Positions 9,306-19,981 of a stretch of DNA of 64,000 nt are shown piece after piece. The notes beneath the pieces were generated by a model. It was not told the DNA's origin. It made no database searches and worked only from the letters and a program-made list of their open reading frames with translations. The translations under genes were made by a program, and so were the position numbers. Source of the DNA: Chaenocephalus aceratus (taxonomy: Eukaryota; Chordata; Actinopteri; Perciformes; Channichthyidae); NCBI GenBank assembly GCA_023974075.1, contig JAMFTG010000052.1, positions 62,001 through 126,000 of the forward strand. Direction: 5' to 3'. The number at the start of each line of letters is the position of its first letter. Positions within the stretch are counted from its first letter, which is position 1.

Positions 9306-10884
9306 CCTTAAATTGACGTTTAACACCAGAATTTCTACTCTGGTAATAAATACAAATTCATCGTCTTATCTATTTATTTACAATAGAAAACAGGCCACCA
9401 AGCCTCAGTTAAGAAAAGTTAAAGTTGATACTTGATGTTTGCTGAGTATCTACCTTTGAATCTGGCCATGACTCATGCTGGTAGGCCGCTAACGCTAGCA
9501 TGCTTTATTCAGACATTGACTTTAGCCTGTAGTCGAATTGGAGTCATGGTGGGTCGTGTTTCTACAGTCCACTAGCTCAGTTAAGAACATTTAACGTTAC
9601 AGTTAGTGTTGTGTTGAGAAAGATATGCTGAGTGTTCTTCACTGGATAATGCGTGGTCTGAATAAAGCATTTTATATATATATATATAGCACCTTCTGCC
9701 ATCCCATCTCTACGGGCAATCATTAACACTTAGATTTTATATTATGCTGGATGCTGGACCTAAAATGTTCTGTTGCTATGTTGACAATAAAGAACCTTGA
9801 ATGATATCGTCACCCTTTTCAGTGATTGACTTGAACACTGAGAATGTTTTTATTAACTTCAGACATTTCATATCCAAATGTGATCATACACCAACACACT
9901 TTGTAGAGATATACATTTTTCACACACAACCATTTACTAAATTACACCAAATGCCATCATATTACGAGCAAATACAAAGGCACACAGATACATATATTAT
10001 GTGTGTGGGGGGGGGGCGTTGTTAAGGTCCAGGCCCAATGGGGGCAGAGGGGAGAGGGGGGTTCAGCATCCTACAGGAAATGTCATTTGCATGTAATATT
10101 ATTTATTAATATGGAATGATATAACTGGAGTTTGTTATCCTTTAATTTAGCTTGCTTCATTATATTGCAGGCTGTGGGCCAGTCCGTGGTCGCAGCACGG
10201 GGACAGCTTGATCCTCTGAACTCGTGCTTTCCGTTCAAACACTGCAGGAAGCCTAAACACAGACAAACCCCTCCCTTTGTGGGGCATCACATGCACAATC
10301 TCAACTATTGTGACACGATAATAAGTAGAGCAATCCTTCCTAACAGTAAATCTTGTCTTCCAGTATTTTTCACGAGTCCAGTATAGTATTTAACGAGACC
10401 AAGGTAGCAAGAACTAGTTTATCTTTGTGAGAAATACAGAGCACATTTGCAGAATGTGTAAACGTCATATGTATAGGACTAAGCATGTACAAAGTATACG
10501 TAGACATTATTTATGTTTGCATTACAAAACATAGACTTCAGAGTCACACAGTCAAACTAAATCTAAAATAGCTTAAATGTTTTCAACGGTGTGGCCTGGC
10601 TTGGTTGAAAGCCCACTCACCACGACAAGGTGCAGGCCATGAGCGGGGAAACAAGGTGGGTGGGTGTGTGTAGGGCACTAGCCAGCGTCCAGCCACAAGA
10701 GTTTGTGTGTGTGTGTGTGTGTGTGTGTAGGGCACTAGCCAGCGTCCAGCCATGATAGCGTGTGTGTGTGTGTGCGGAGGACGGGCTGGAGGGCGGCGAG
10801 ACAGCGCCGGAGGACGGGCTGGAGGGACCCCCAACAGAACGGGAACAGGAGTTGGCAGGACCCCCAACGTAATGGGAAAATGTT
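9306..10884. other. No gene seen; simple repeats and a small duplication
   Basis: AT-rich DNA with a (TA)n run near 9671-9689, a G9 run at 10008-10016, and an AATAAA near 9787 that could be a repeat tail. At 10660-10830 a (GT)n tract and its flank AGGGCACTAGCCAGCGTCCA occur twice. A GGAGGACGGGCTGGAGGG word also occurs twice. ORFs here are low-complexity artefacts. Confidence 0.6.
10660..10830. repeat. Compound (GT)n microsatellite with duplicated flank
   Basis: GT runs at about 10704-10728 and 10761-10775 are separated by copies of AGGGCACTAGCCAGCGTCCA. A GGACGGGCTGGAGGG doublet follows. Confidence 0.85.
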
Positions 10885-13800
10885 CTACCCCAAACCAAAT
10901 GTGGCACCCCAGCTAATGCCGTTTTCCATGGCCTCCTGACATTTTTCGTACTGCCGAAAACAGGCAGCCTCAACACAAAGGCGCAGGTGTTGGCCGTGGG
11001 GAACTGCGCCTGACCGTCCTCTGGATGGAGGACATTAAGGGTTGGGGTGAGGGAAAGCCCCCCACAGGGATTTCTGTAGTCCTGTGGCAAACTGCAGCAC
11101 ACCCCCCAGGCCGAGAGGTCTTTCTCCACCTGTTGAAAACATTAGAGAATACTTTGAGGACAGGACCAAATCATGTAGTATTTACTTTAAGAGATGAGTT
11201 TCACATTATAAAGTCTAAAACGGCCTTAACATGTACCAACACTTAAACGTTGATAATCCAAAAACTGCAAAAGATATCAAAAATCTGAATACGTTTAGTT
11301 TAATAGCTGAATGTCTTGAGACCATTCTACAGTTCAAATTAACCATTCAGCTACACACGCATGTTCAGCAGGAAATGCATTTTCTAGTTAATGAATACGT
11401 TAATATGAATTTGAAGTCCTTAATGTTCATTTCCCTATCGACACTTAGTGTTAGGAATGCGATGTGTGTTAATGTGTTGGTTCCTTGATTTGTTTCTTAC
11501 CCTCCACTGTCTGCAGCCAGTCCCTCCAGGAGCCAGTTGTCCTGGCTTCCATCGTCTCCTGTTGGACCCCTCCACCGACAGACTGGACACTCCGAAGGCC
11601 CTATGGATGTCTTCAGCTTCTAGAGGGGTGGTGTCTTCAATGAAGACTGTTCTGAGCGCAGTAAGTTTGCTCCACTAATGTGAAACCGTAATTTTAAGAA
11701 GAAAGAGAGAGAACATTTCTAAGTGTTAGTGATTGTTCTGAGACGTGTTGTGTTACAACCTGCTTCCATTGTTTATTGTGTGAACATGAACATGTGAAAT
11801 GAATGCTAACCTCTTGTAGTTCAACCTGTTCATTCCCATCTACCTGACATGGTCAGCTTATAAGTAGCCATAGAAATGATGAACACCATGCTGCTATGCT
11901 TCCTGTTGGAGGGCTTCTAACAGGCGTCCATCGCAGTGATGATGGAGGACGGCCGCCAGCAGCTCCTCCCTCTGAGAGAGATTAGATATAAATCTCATTC
12001 CACCGTAAGGGAGAGCTCCTCCAAAGCCTCTCCCACCGCCTCTCTGGCCGCCTCCACCGTGGTTGCCTCTGCAATCTAATTGAGAAATGTTAACATATGT
12101 TTGATGACATTATGCAACAATAAAAACATGTAATTGTTCATCCATATAAAGTTGCAAAATATATTCTTATAACGTATAAAATAATACTCAAGGATTTCAA
12201 GGGTTTTTGTTGATTTCATAAATCTAGATTATTCTATATATTCTTTAGATCTAGAGTAAATATGCTATGTTATGATTGAGCACATAGCTTTACACAACAC
12301 AAACTGCTAAATGGATTAATACAAGTACAAAAAGTACTTGCCTTTTGCAATTTGGCCTCGAGTCCCACGTCGCACACTAGATCCAAACGAGCAGGGGTAG
12401 GTGGTGAGCCGCATGCCTGGTGGAACAATCGGCTGACAAGAAATGCGGCGACACCAACGCCTGTAGCCGGCACCCCACTGCCATTTGGCCCATGATCTTG
12501 TAGAGTCCTTTCTGTAAGGCTGAATGTGAAAAGAAAATATTACACAGTGACCATAACATGTTTTCATCCATGCAATGAGTCCTGATATTAATCAAATTCA
12601 CGTTAGGGAAAGCTGTATCACTACAATGTATTTTTCAAAGGTAAACATTGTTTTATTATAATTCATTTGACATCATTATTGCTTTGGTCCTATTTTATGC
12701 ATATTCAAATTAAAGAAATTACAATGCATGACATTTACTTTCCCAACTTCCCAACACTATCCAGGGCCAGTGTCCTCCTCTCCTCAGGACCCTCACAGAT
12801 CGAGTAGGCCGGTATCTGCCTCATGAGGAGAGTGCAGAACTCTCTTGTGGCCCCCCTCAGCCACTGCACCCTCTCCAACCCCCTCGATGTCTACGAAAAC
12901 CACATCAATGCGGGCTTCCGGGTCGAAAGTAGACCTCGCAAAGGCTCTAAGGGCGCAATCCAACTCCTCGCCACGAAAAACATTAATTTGATTGGCCCTT
13001 GAAGATTGTTCTTTGATTTGGGCCTGTAACCCGTTAATGTCGTTTCCAGTTCGTGAACATACGGTCTGTAAAAAGCAAATAACATAGAAATAATATTAAC
13101 AGACAATAAAAGTATTTTACTTGAAGACAACAGGTGAGACCTTAAATGTCAAGTTCTATGTCTGTCATTTCGACTGTGGCGACTCCTCGTCAAAGCATAG
13201 CTTGTTTACCATGTCACTGTCACAGCTTGAACATGATTTCAGCAGATATCGATTACTCACAAAGGGGGTGAGCTGGGGCTGTGCAGTGGGGACGTGCTAT
13301 CCATCGCTAATGGACTGTGCACTGGGGAGGGGATGTCTGACGATAGTGATCCCTGAAAAGAGAACAGCCAGTCAGTGCTATCAACACACCGTCTTGAGTC
13401 CGGATCTTTGTGAGCCTGCTTGGAACACTGACATGGATCATTTTGAATCAGATGAATTGGGGATGACGGCACTTATTGTCAAACATTTGTCATTATATTC
13501 TCTAAATTACAAATATTTGTATTTATAATATACCTCATCCTGGGCAGGAACCACGTCTTGGTGGGGGGGTCTGACCTCAGATGTGGAGGGGATGTCCAGA
13601 ACCTGGGGGGGGGCCTGACCCCAGATGTGGACAGGGCGACTTCATCCTGCTATAGAAGATTGTTATTTAGATATACAGAGATCAATGTTTAATTAGTATT
13701 ATTTTACCTTCTTCTAATAATTTAACTTTCCTTTACTTTTGGCCTGATACAAAGGTCGGACCTTCCCAGGGCATGATTCACTGTTATATCCCTTGGACAA

Positions 13801-14225
13801 AGGGCATCAATTGAAGTGAATCGCCGAGCACTTCCCACCATTCGGCAAAGGTCAAAATGTGTAGGGACATCAGGGACCTGTTCCCGAAGGGCCTCAAGAC
13901 ATCGGACAGAATCCAGGTCGCTGTTCACCACAACTTTGCATGTTGCAGAGATATCTGGGAAAACATGAAAACACAGCTCTGACATAACCTGAATATTAGT
14001 TGAAACGTCTAACATTAAAGTCACAAAAAATTATATTTTTATGACGCATTTAATTATATAAATCTATATATGTTTATTCATAAAAAAGTTAATTAAGAGC
14101 TACTTACCCAAGTGCGACCTGAACACATCCTTGTAGCAATGTAGGACAGAAACTTTGATTGTTCGCTGCCTTCTCCTTGCCCTTCCTCTTGCTCGGCTCC
14201 TCACAGGCCTTCCCCCCTCCTCCCG
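10885..14225 (-). pseudogene. HECT-domain E3-like gene (G2E3-like fish family), many frameshifts
   Basis: At least nine exon blocks read on the minus strand. Splice phases agree between 14,108 and 13,954 (HLD junction). Blocks: 14108-14225; 13737-13954 (SATCKVVVNSDLDSV); about 13520-13640; 13261-13352; 12739-13065 (FRGEELDCALRAFARS, later LLMRQIPAYSICEGPEERR); 12345-12515 (LYKIMGQMAV, with an AAG|GCAAGT GC-type donor); about 11925-12065; 11515-11650; 10885-11125. The last has FPTANTCAF, the HECT catalytic-Cys box (Cys codon 10983-10985), and ends near ATFGLG and a stop. HECT ligases pass ubiquitin through that Cys. Frameshifts sit in the G9 run at 13605-13613, the C6 run at 12851-12856 and elsewhere. 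The upstream N-terminus is not recognised; ATGCAAAG|GTAAGG near 14,890 might be a first exon. Confidence 0.68.
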
Positions 14226-14309
14226 TCGAAAAACATGTCAAACCTATGAAGTGTTTAAATAAAGCACATTCTGTACGTTAGCCCTTATGCCCTCCTCAAA
14301 TGTACTACC

Positions 14310-14523
14310 CTCTACCCATCTTGACATGCCACACCTGTGAGGTGGGATGGATTATCTCGGTAAAGGAGAAGTGCTCACTATCACAGATGTCTTCAGATTT
14401 GTGAACAATATTTGAGAGAAATGGTTATTTTGTGTATATAGAAAATGTTTTAGATCTTTGAGTTCATCTCATGAAAAATGGGAGCAGAAACAAAAGTGTT
14501 GCATTTATATTTTTATTCAGTGT
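14310..14523. repeat. Common teleost dispersed repeat fragment
   Basis: The stretch from GTGAGGTGGGATGGATTATC to a TTATTCAGTGTATA end matches, from memory, a very abundant fish repeat with a fixed end. No ORF. No target duplication could be identified. Confidence 0.4.
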
Positions 14524-14785
14524 ATATTAATTACCCTGTATCAACAATGATGCAAAACAAGTGACATTTTATCTTTTTTAGAGACATTTAGCAAAAAAGA
14601 ACGCCTCTGGGAGTATTTACCTTAGTGCTAATTCAGACGCGTGGCTTTAGACTTCTGTTTTGTTTCAGTAAAAATGGTTAATATAGCTTAGTGCGTCAGT
14701 TAGCTGAGTTTTCTTCCCGTTAAGTGGGTATGACACATTAATAGGTTGTTAAAGTTAAGGAGACTGTCGGGGTTAACAGCTGAAA
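14524..14785. mobile_element. Short non-autonomous relative of the 32-35 kb piggyBac element
   Basis: The left part (CCCTGTATCAACAATGATGC..., 14534 on) is similar to 32190-32240. The right part (TAGCTGAGTTTTCTTCCCGT...) is similar to 35090-35160. These are the two flanks of the piggyBac-like element. It ends near CGGGGTTAACAG, similar to the inverted CCTGTTAAACCCCG terminus at 31,867. No coding sequence is left. Confidence 0.5.
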
Positions 14786-15384
14786 CATGACAATAGCGCT
14801 AAAATCAACTACACATTATGTAATTCATGCTAATTATTCATAACTCAGCGCAAGTGGAGGCTGCAACGCTAAAGTAAAGAAGAGCACCTTACCCTTTGCA
14901 TGCGAAGACAGAAATGAGGGAGAGAACTAACGTTCACAGACGTCAAGTTATGATGCGTTCAAACGCCACTTATAAAATACATTCTTTCGCCCAAAACTTC
15001 TAATAATTTCTGAAATAAATCTGCCTGCATATAAACTCAAGGAACTATTGGATTTTCATTCAGAAATTGCTTTGAAAATAATAATTATTAACGTTAGTAT
15101 TTATTTTGTATGCTCATGGCTGGTAACGGCCTATAGGCCCTGAACTGCTTTCAACAGCAGTTTCAAAACAAGCCAGTTTTAATAGGCGTTTTTGATTGGC
15201 TGTTTGTCTTTGTGGTTGTTTAAAATAAATAGCTTTTTTTGAATACTCTGGTTGGCTCATGTGCTCGATTTGAAAAAGTATACAGTATTTATACAGAACT
15301 TGCATCTTCTGCCTCTTATTCGCCAAGAACAAAAAAGCGACAGAGCCAAAATGGATTCCAATGGTAAATGGACGAACTTGCGGC
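14786..15384. other. No gene seen
   Basis: AT-rich sequence. There is a possible small first exon and donor on the minus strand near 14,890-14,900 for the HECT-like gene. Otherwise no ORF or repeat boundary that I can support. Confidence 0.4.
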
Positions 15385-16640
15385 AGACCACACTTCCACG
15401 CTCACCGGCAGGCACCGACTGGCCATCGGGAGGACCGGGAGGGTGTGTGGCAGAGTCCTGCACGGGTCTGATTTTCAAGACCCGCTCCCGCGACGTCCAA
15501 TACCGAACCTGCCCCGCAACCCGCACATATTGCCAATTAGTTCCGCAACCCGACCCGACGGCACAAGATCCCCAACCTGACCCGAACCCGCATATATATG
15601 AGCAGTGAAATAATTTACAGAATTCACAGAGCACGATTAAAGGGGAATGGAGCTCCCGAGGGAGAGCGCTGCGCTGCCTTAAATACAAGCTGTAGGACTT
15701 TGAGGAGCTGTCCAGTAACTCTTACGGCCCGTCTACACTACAGCGTCGAGAGCGTCGAAAGCTCCAAGCAGCTCCAAGCTGCCCATTCACTTTCAATGGG
15801 GTGACGTCACGTAGCCGCGCTTTTTCGCCGAACTGAATTGTGGGTAGCCGAGCGAGGCGTCTCAGGCGACCCAGGCGACTAGAAGTTGAACATTGTTCAA
15901 CTTCTGGTCGCCTGGGCGCCGGAGTAGCCAGCGCCAGCCAATCAAATCCCGTTTCCCAAAATCTGACAGCTGAAGCCGTAGCCAATCAAACCGCGTCTAA
16001 GCTGGGAGAGATATCCCGCCGTTCATTTCTATATTTCAAAAAAAGTCGGAGGAGAAACTAACTATCGCCGTAGCAAATCACCCGGTTTTGTATGACCAGA
16101 CCCTCTTCACCTACCGGGATACAAACCGGAGGAACCAGGCATGGAGGGAGGTGGCAGAGACAGTGGGGGAAACTGGTAGGTTTTCGCCTGTTTGGGGAGT
16201 TTATATATATATATTGCTCGCATAAAATCCCCGGGGGTTTTTGTTTTGTATGTCGGGGGTGGGAGATTCATGTGATTGGTTGTTGGTCGGGTTGCTTGAA
16301 TAAAATCCCCAAGCTCCAGACACGCCCAGCTCCAAGCTATTTTTGAAGCTGTAGTGTGGACGCTCCGTTACTGAAAATAAACTATTCATTTGTTGCGTTT
16401 CCCCTAAATGTTCAGCTGGACGATGTATTTGAGCTGCTGACATCATGCAATTATGAACACACGCAGTTGCGTATTTGGCTCAAAAAGTGTTGGATGTTAA
16501 TAATAATCAAGTAGCCTAACCTGTGGCGTTTAAAGTGATAATTGTTGGCCATTTCATATGTGAAATTTGGATAGTATATTTTAAAACGAAGGTAGCCTAA
16601 TCCAGGAAATACAATGCCTAAATGATGCCGTTCATTCCAT
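15385..16640. repeat. Dispersed repeat (paralogue of 53,725-54,120) carrying an insertion
   Basis: From CGGCAGACCACACTTCCACG onward it runs parallel to 53,725-54,120. Shared blocks are the GGCATCGGGAGGACCGGGA-like part, the CACGGGTCTGATTTTCAAGA part and the AGGACTTTGAGGAGCTGTCC part. A third partial copy is at 22,300-22,380. The run is broken at 15,725 by a Harbinger-like element and resumes at 16,371 with CTGAAAATAAACTATTCATT. Confidence 0.85.
15725..16367. mobile_element. Harbinger-like non-autonomous element, TTA duplication, empty-site paralogue known
   Basis: Ends are CGGCCCGTCTACACTACAGC and, inverted, CGGAGCGTCCACACTACAGC (about 17 of 20 identical). TTA precedes (15722-15724) and follows (16368-16370). 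The related copy at 54,070-54,100 has the uninterrupted sequence with one TTA (54084-54086), which defines the insert exactly. A 3-bp TTA/TWA duplication is typical of PIF/Harbinger. The interior has a near-perfect palindrome around 15,888-15,907 (AAGTTGAACATTGTTCAACT) and no transposase. A relative is at 41,584. Confidence 0.85.
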
Positions 16641-17757
16641 TTAATTATATTCATGTAGACACATTAATTAGATGGTCCTCCGCCCCTCCCAAAAAACGTG
16701 ACTTATTAAAAACGGAGCGTTATCATATTGTTATGCAACAATCACGTGCATTTATTTGGTTTCATAATGTTAGTCATTATGGCTGACGATATAAAACAAA
16801 TTGAAGCCACTGAAACCAGTGCAATTGCAACAAGGCGGCCGCGGCCTATGTCTGACACTTTTAAACTGTTTAGAACAGTACTCCTCTTCACGCCTGAAAT
16901 AATTAAATGGAGGCCCACTTTAGAGAACACGGGAATATTAAATAAATACAGAGACAACATAACAATTTGGAATGAACATTTTATTCACTATTTTTAGTCA
17001 CTCGCTCCAGCATTAAAGCCACCCGATCCAATCGGTCACTGTAAAGCAAACCAAAGCCAATGGACTGAGTTTGAGGGACATTGTGTAAAACTGTACACAA
17101 TCAAAAAATAACTCATTGGATGAACTCAATTCAATTGTGGGCAGGATTTCCATCCAATAAATAATCGTAGCCCCAACTGAAACTAAGAACATCCATTTAA
17201 TAAAATGTCATTGAGTTAGTCCAACTCATTTTTATCAAATAAAGCTGAAATTAAATTAATTTACATTTGTCCAACTCAAACTAATATAATGAATTGGTAA
17301 ATAAATAACGTAAAATATAATTGTTTCACTTTATCCCCCACTAAGACACTCATGACACAAAACCTGGTTGAGATATTTGTATTGAAAATTCTCAGATAAC
17401 AATTACAGCTTGAGGTGGATAGCCAGTGCTCACTTTACTCGTCTGTCTGCATTTCTTTTCTCATAAAACACATCAAACAGACTGAGCAGGAGATACAAAT
17501 AATAATAATGCCAATCATGGATGAGGAAGGTGACAGTAATCCTCAATTCAACATCAATATGTATATACACATCTCAATATTAACTTTACTTGAATACACA
17601 GAGTAAGATGTACAAATATTTGTTTAAAAGAACAATTTTAAAGTGGTGCAAATAGCACTCCCGTAACAGTGCCGAAACTGGTGACATGTGAACCCCCAGC
17701 TATTCTAGATCTCCCAAACAACAAAGACTCTATAAAAGGTGGAGGCTTTTTTTTTGG

Positions 17758-17762
<5 letters not shown>
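16641..17762. other. No gene seen; one module fragment
   Basis: AT-rich. The stretch 16,880-16,990 (CACGCCTGAAATAATTAAAT ... GGAATGAACATTTTATT) is a short copy of the 3' module seen at 19.1, 19.9, 54.2 and 55.0 kb. The rest (17,000-17,740) has no coding signal. It has several ATTCAAT/CCAACTCA-rich words and a TATAAAA at 17,732. Confidence 0.5.

Positions 17763-17800
<38 letters not shown>
17763..17800. repeat. (TA)n microsatellite
   Basis: Alternating TA over about 38 bp. Confidence 0.95.
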
Positions 17801-17802
<2 letters not shown>

Positions 17803-18129
17803 GGAGACGCCTGGACACGCCTACGAGCAGCACACTTTCAACAAAGACCGCTAAATGGGTGGCGACAGCTTGCAGGCCAATCAACATCGTGGAGGACGAG
17901 GGGCCGCGTGATATAACTCGGGTCGCATCCAACGACTGCACGTATGAATCGCCTTCCAGAGCCACCACTGGGTCGAAAACACACAACTTGTATGAAGTCC
18001 AAAAAGCGAAGTAGAGGATTTAAGAAAGACTCACCGGAGACTATTGGACTTCACTCAGTGAGGACAGGCACCTCGGGTCACAGCGCATTCTGTTGACCCA
18101 CAGTGGGAACTTCAGTCTCATGGCAGCTA

Positions 18130-18292
18130 TGGAAACAGAGGAGCGGCATTTCGCCCACACACACACACACACTTTGTATTGTATGCGAGGTTCCAGGTTG
18201 AATTTAGGGTGTTGTGTTTAATATTCTTCAGAATATTTGTCATTGTTCAAATAATAAACAAAGTTTTGCATAAAGCATTTTGTCCACTCATA
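18130..18292. repeat. Fragment related to the 22.1-22.9 kb hAT element
   Basis: GGAAACAGAGGAGCGGCATTTCGCC, a (CA)n, then TTGTATTGTATGCGAGGTTC and ATTTGTCATTGTTCAAATAA parallel 22,470-22,800. It is cut at 18,292 by the Tc1-like element. Confidence 0.7.
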
Positions 18293-19116
18293 TGTGACCT
18301 GCTCCATCGAAATCAGTCGCATTGACCCGAAGACACATTTAGAGTAGTCCTAGCGTTCTAATATCAGGATGGTTGTTGTTCTCCAAATATTAAGCGAAAT
18401 ATGTCTCATTATATAATGACTTTCTCCGAGTCCTCATTTTGAGAAAAAGGCCTTCAAAGTTTCCTCTCTCTGGAATCCATCGATCTGATTGGTTATTAGC
18501 AAATGATCAAAATACTACGGAGGGAAGATATTTTCGTTTGGATTACTGGTCTGGGGGAAGCTTGCGAGTGTGTGTATACGTGTGTGTGTTTGTGTAATTT
18601 TGCGTTTGTGTGTATTGTGTTTGTTTCCCGGGGAAAACACTCACGAGAAACACCGGCTGTTGTTACGCCTGCTTTGACGTTAAGTTACTCCGCTCTCCGC
18701 TTGTAATTATGCCGAAGCTTCAAAGTTGTATTTCATCTGAATTTCCCGAAACAAGTTTAATATTCTGAAAGCCAAGACTTTGTTTATTGGAAATCAGATG
18801 AAAACAAACTGTAACGAACCCTGCCGTGTTATCTATGATTACTCTACGCTTACTGTACATTCATAATGTCAGCCGGAGGGGGCGGCGCTGCGGAAGAGCA
18901 GAGTGCGGGTGAGAGCTGTCATCTTCCCTTTACACGCTTCAAGAATGTATTTATCGTGTGAGTTTGGAAATAAAAGTTTCATATTCTGAAAGCCAAGACT
19001 TTGTTTAAAATCAAACAAAACACCCGAACCCCGTAAAATTGTTTTTTACGCAAATCCACGTTTATTTTGAAATAAGCCGTTGAGACTTCCGACTGATTTC
19101 GAGAGAGCGGGTCACA
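18293..19116. mobile_element. Tc1/mariner-like non-autonomous element with TA duplication
   Basis: Terminal inverted repeats of about 30 bp start TGTGACC and share CGAAATCAGTCG; the right end reads GGTCACA. TA stands on each side (18291-18292, 19117-19118). Inside, TTCTGAAAGCCAAGACTTTG occurs twice (about 18,762 and 18,985). No transposase ORF. It interrupts the hAT-related fragment on its left. Confidence 0.8.
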
Positions 19117-19124
19117 TATGGAAT

Positions 19125-19981
19125 GAACATTTTATTGGGGTCAAAAACAGGATTAAGAAAAAACTATGGATGCTCACCTGCTCACCGTGACATACGGAGG
19201 CTTCACGAAAGTTACATGGGAATAAGCCCCTCCCACACCTCTATATAAACAGCGTGTGGAAGCCCTTTCCGGCTCACTCTGTCCTGATGCAGCGCAGCCA
19301 ATGCATCTCTCGTGCTCACGCGTATAGCTGCAGATCCTCCTGAATGCTGAAACTCACAGCTACATGTTCCTATAATACACACTGCTTGGATTTGATCACC
19401 TTGCAGGGCTATCCTGGGGGAGATTGTTTAGTTATAAGCTGAAACAATCAGACTCCTGGGTTTACGACTGAAGATGTGTGTTAGAATTGTTATATGTGAG
19501 TGATAGTAAAAACACTACTATGATAGCTATCACTCAACGTCATTTCATTTTTCTTGGGGTCTAAGGTGGGAGTTGGATCTGCCTCGGTGGAGAGCATGGA
19601 TGGCCAGTGCATTCAGTCCTGTAGCTGTCTTGGCAGCAGGATTCAAACCCTTTCCTCCCTGACTCAGCGAGTGCCCCATGTTCTCATTTCTGTGGCAGGT
19701 TCGCTCTCTCTGGTGGCCCCTGATAATTCACTGCCTGATACTCTCTCCCCCTCATTATAATTAGAATCCTAACCGTCAAACCCTTTCCAGCTCGTAACCT
19801 AAAATGGACGCCCACGTGCTTACTCCTCCTCATGCCTTAAAACTAAAATGGTGGCCCACTTGAAATTAATTAAGAGAACACGTGAATTGTAAATAAATAA
19901 GGAGACAACATAACAATTTGGAATGAACATTTTATTGGGGTTACAAAGGTCCAACGTAGGATTAAGAAAATACATGGCAAC
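19125..19981. repeat. Composite repeat block, duplicated at 54,240-55,160
   Basis: Two 3' modules (GGAATGAACATTTTATTGGG at about 19,120 and 19,920) flank a central stretch. The left module runs into CTCTATATAAACAGCGTG, a TATA-box-like element. The whole is collinear with 54,240-55,160 with few differences. On the minus strand the modules give AATAAA (e.g. 19931-19936), used by the SGNH gene next to it. A GGTTCGCTCTCTCTGGTGGC part separates the modules. Confidence 0.85.

Noticed and set aside
19380..19460. Possible small nuclear RNA (ATCACCTTGCAGGG...)
   Set aside because: Compared by eye with U1, U2, U4-U6, U11, U12 and 7SK starts without a fit; it recurs as part of the composite repeat.
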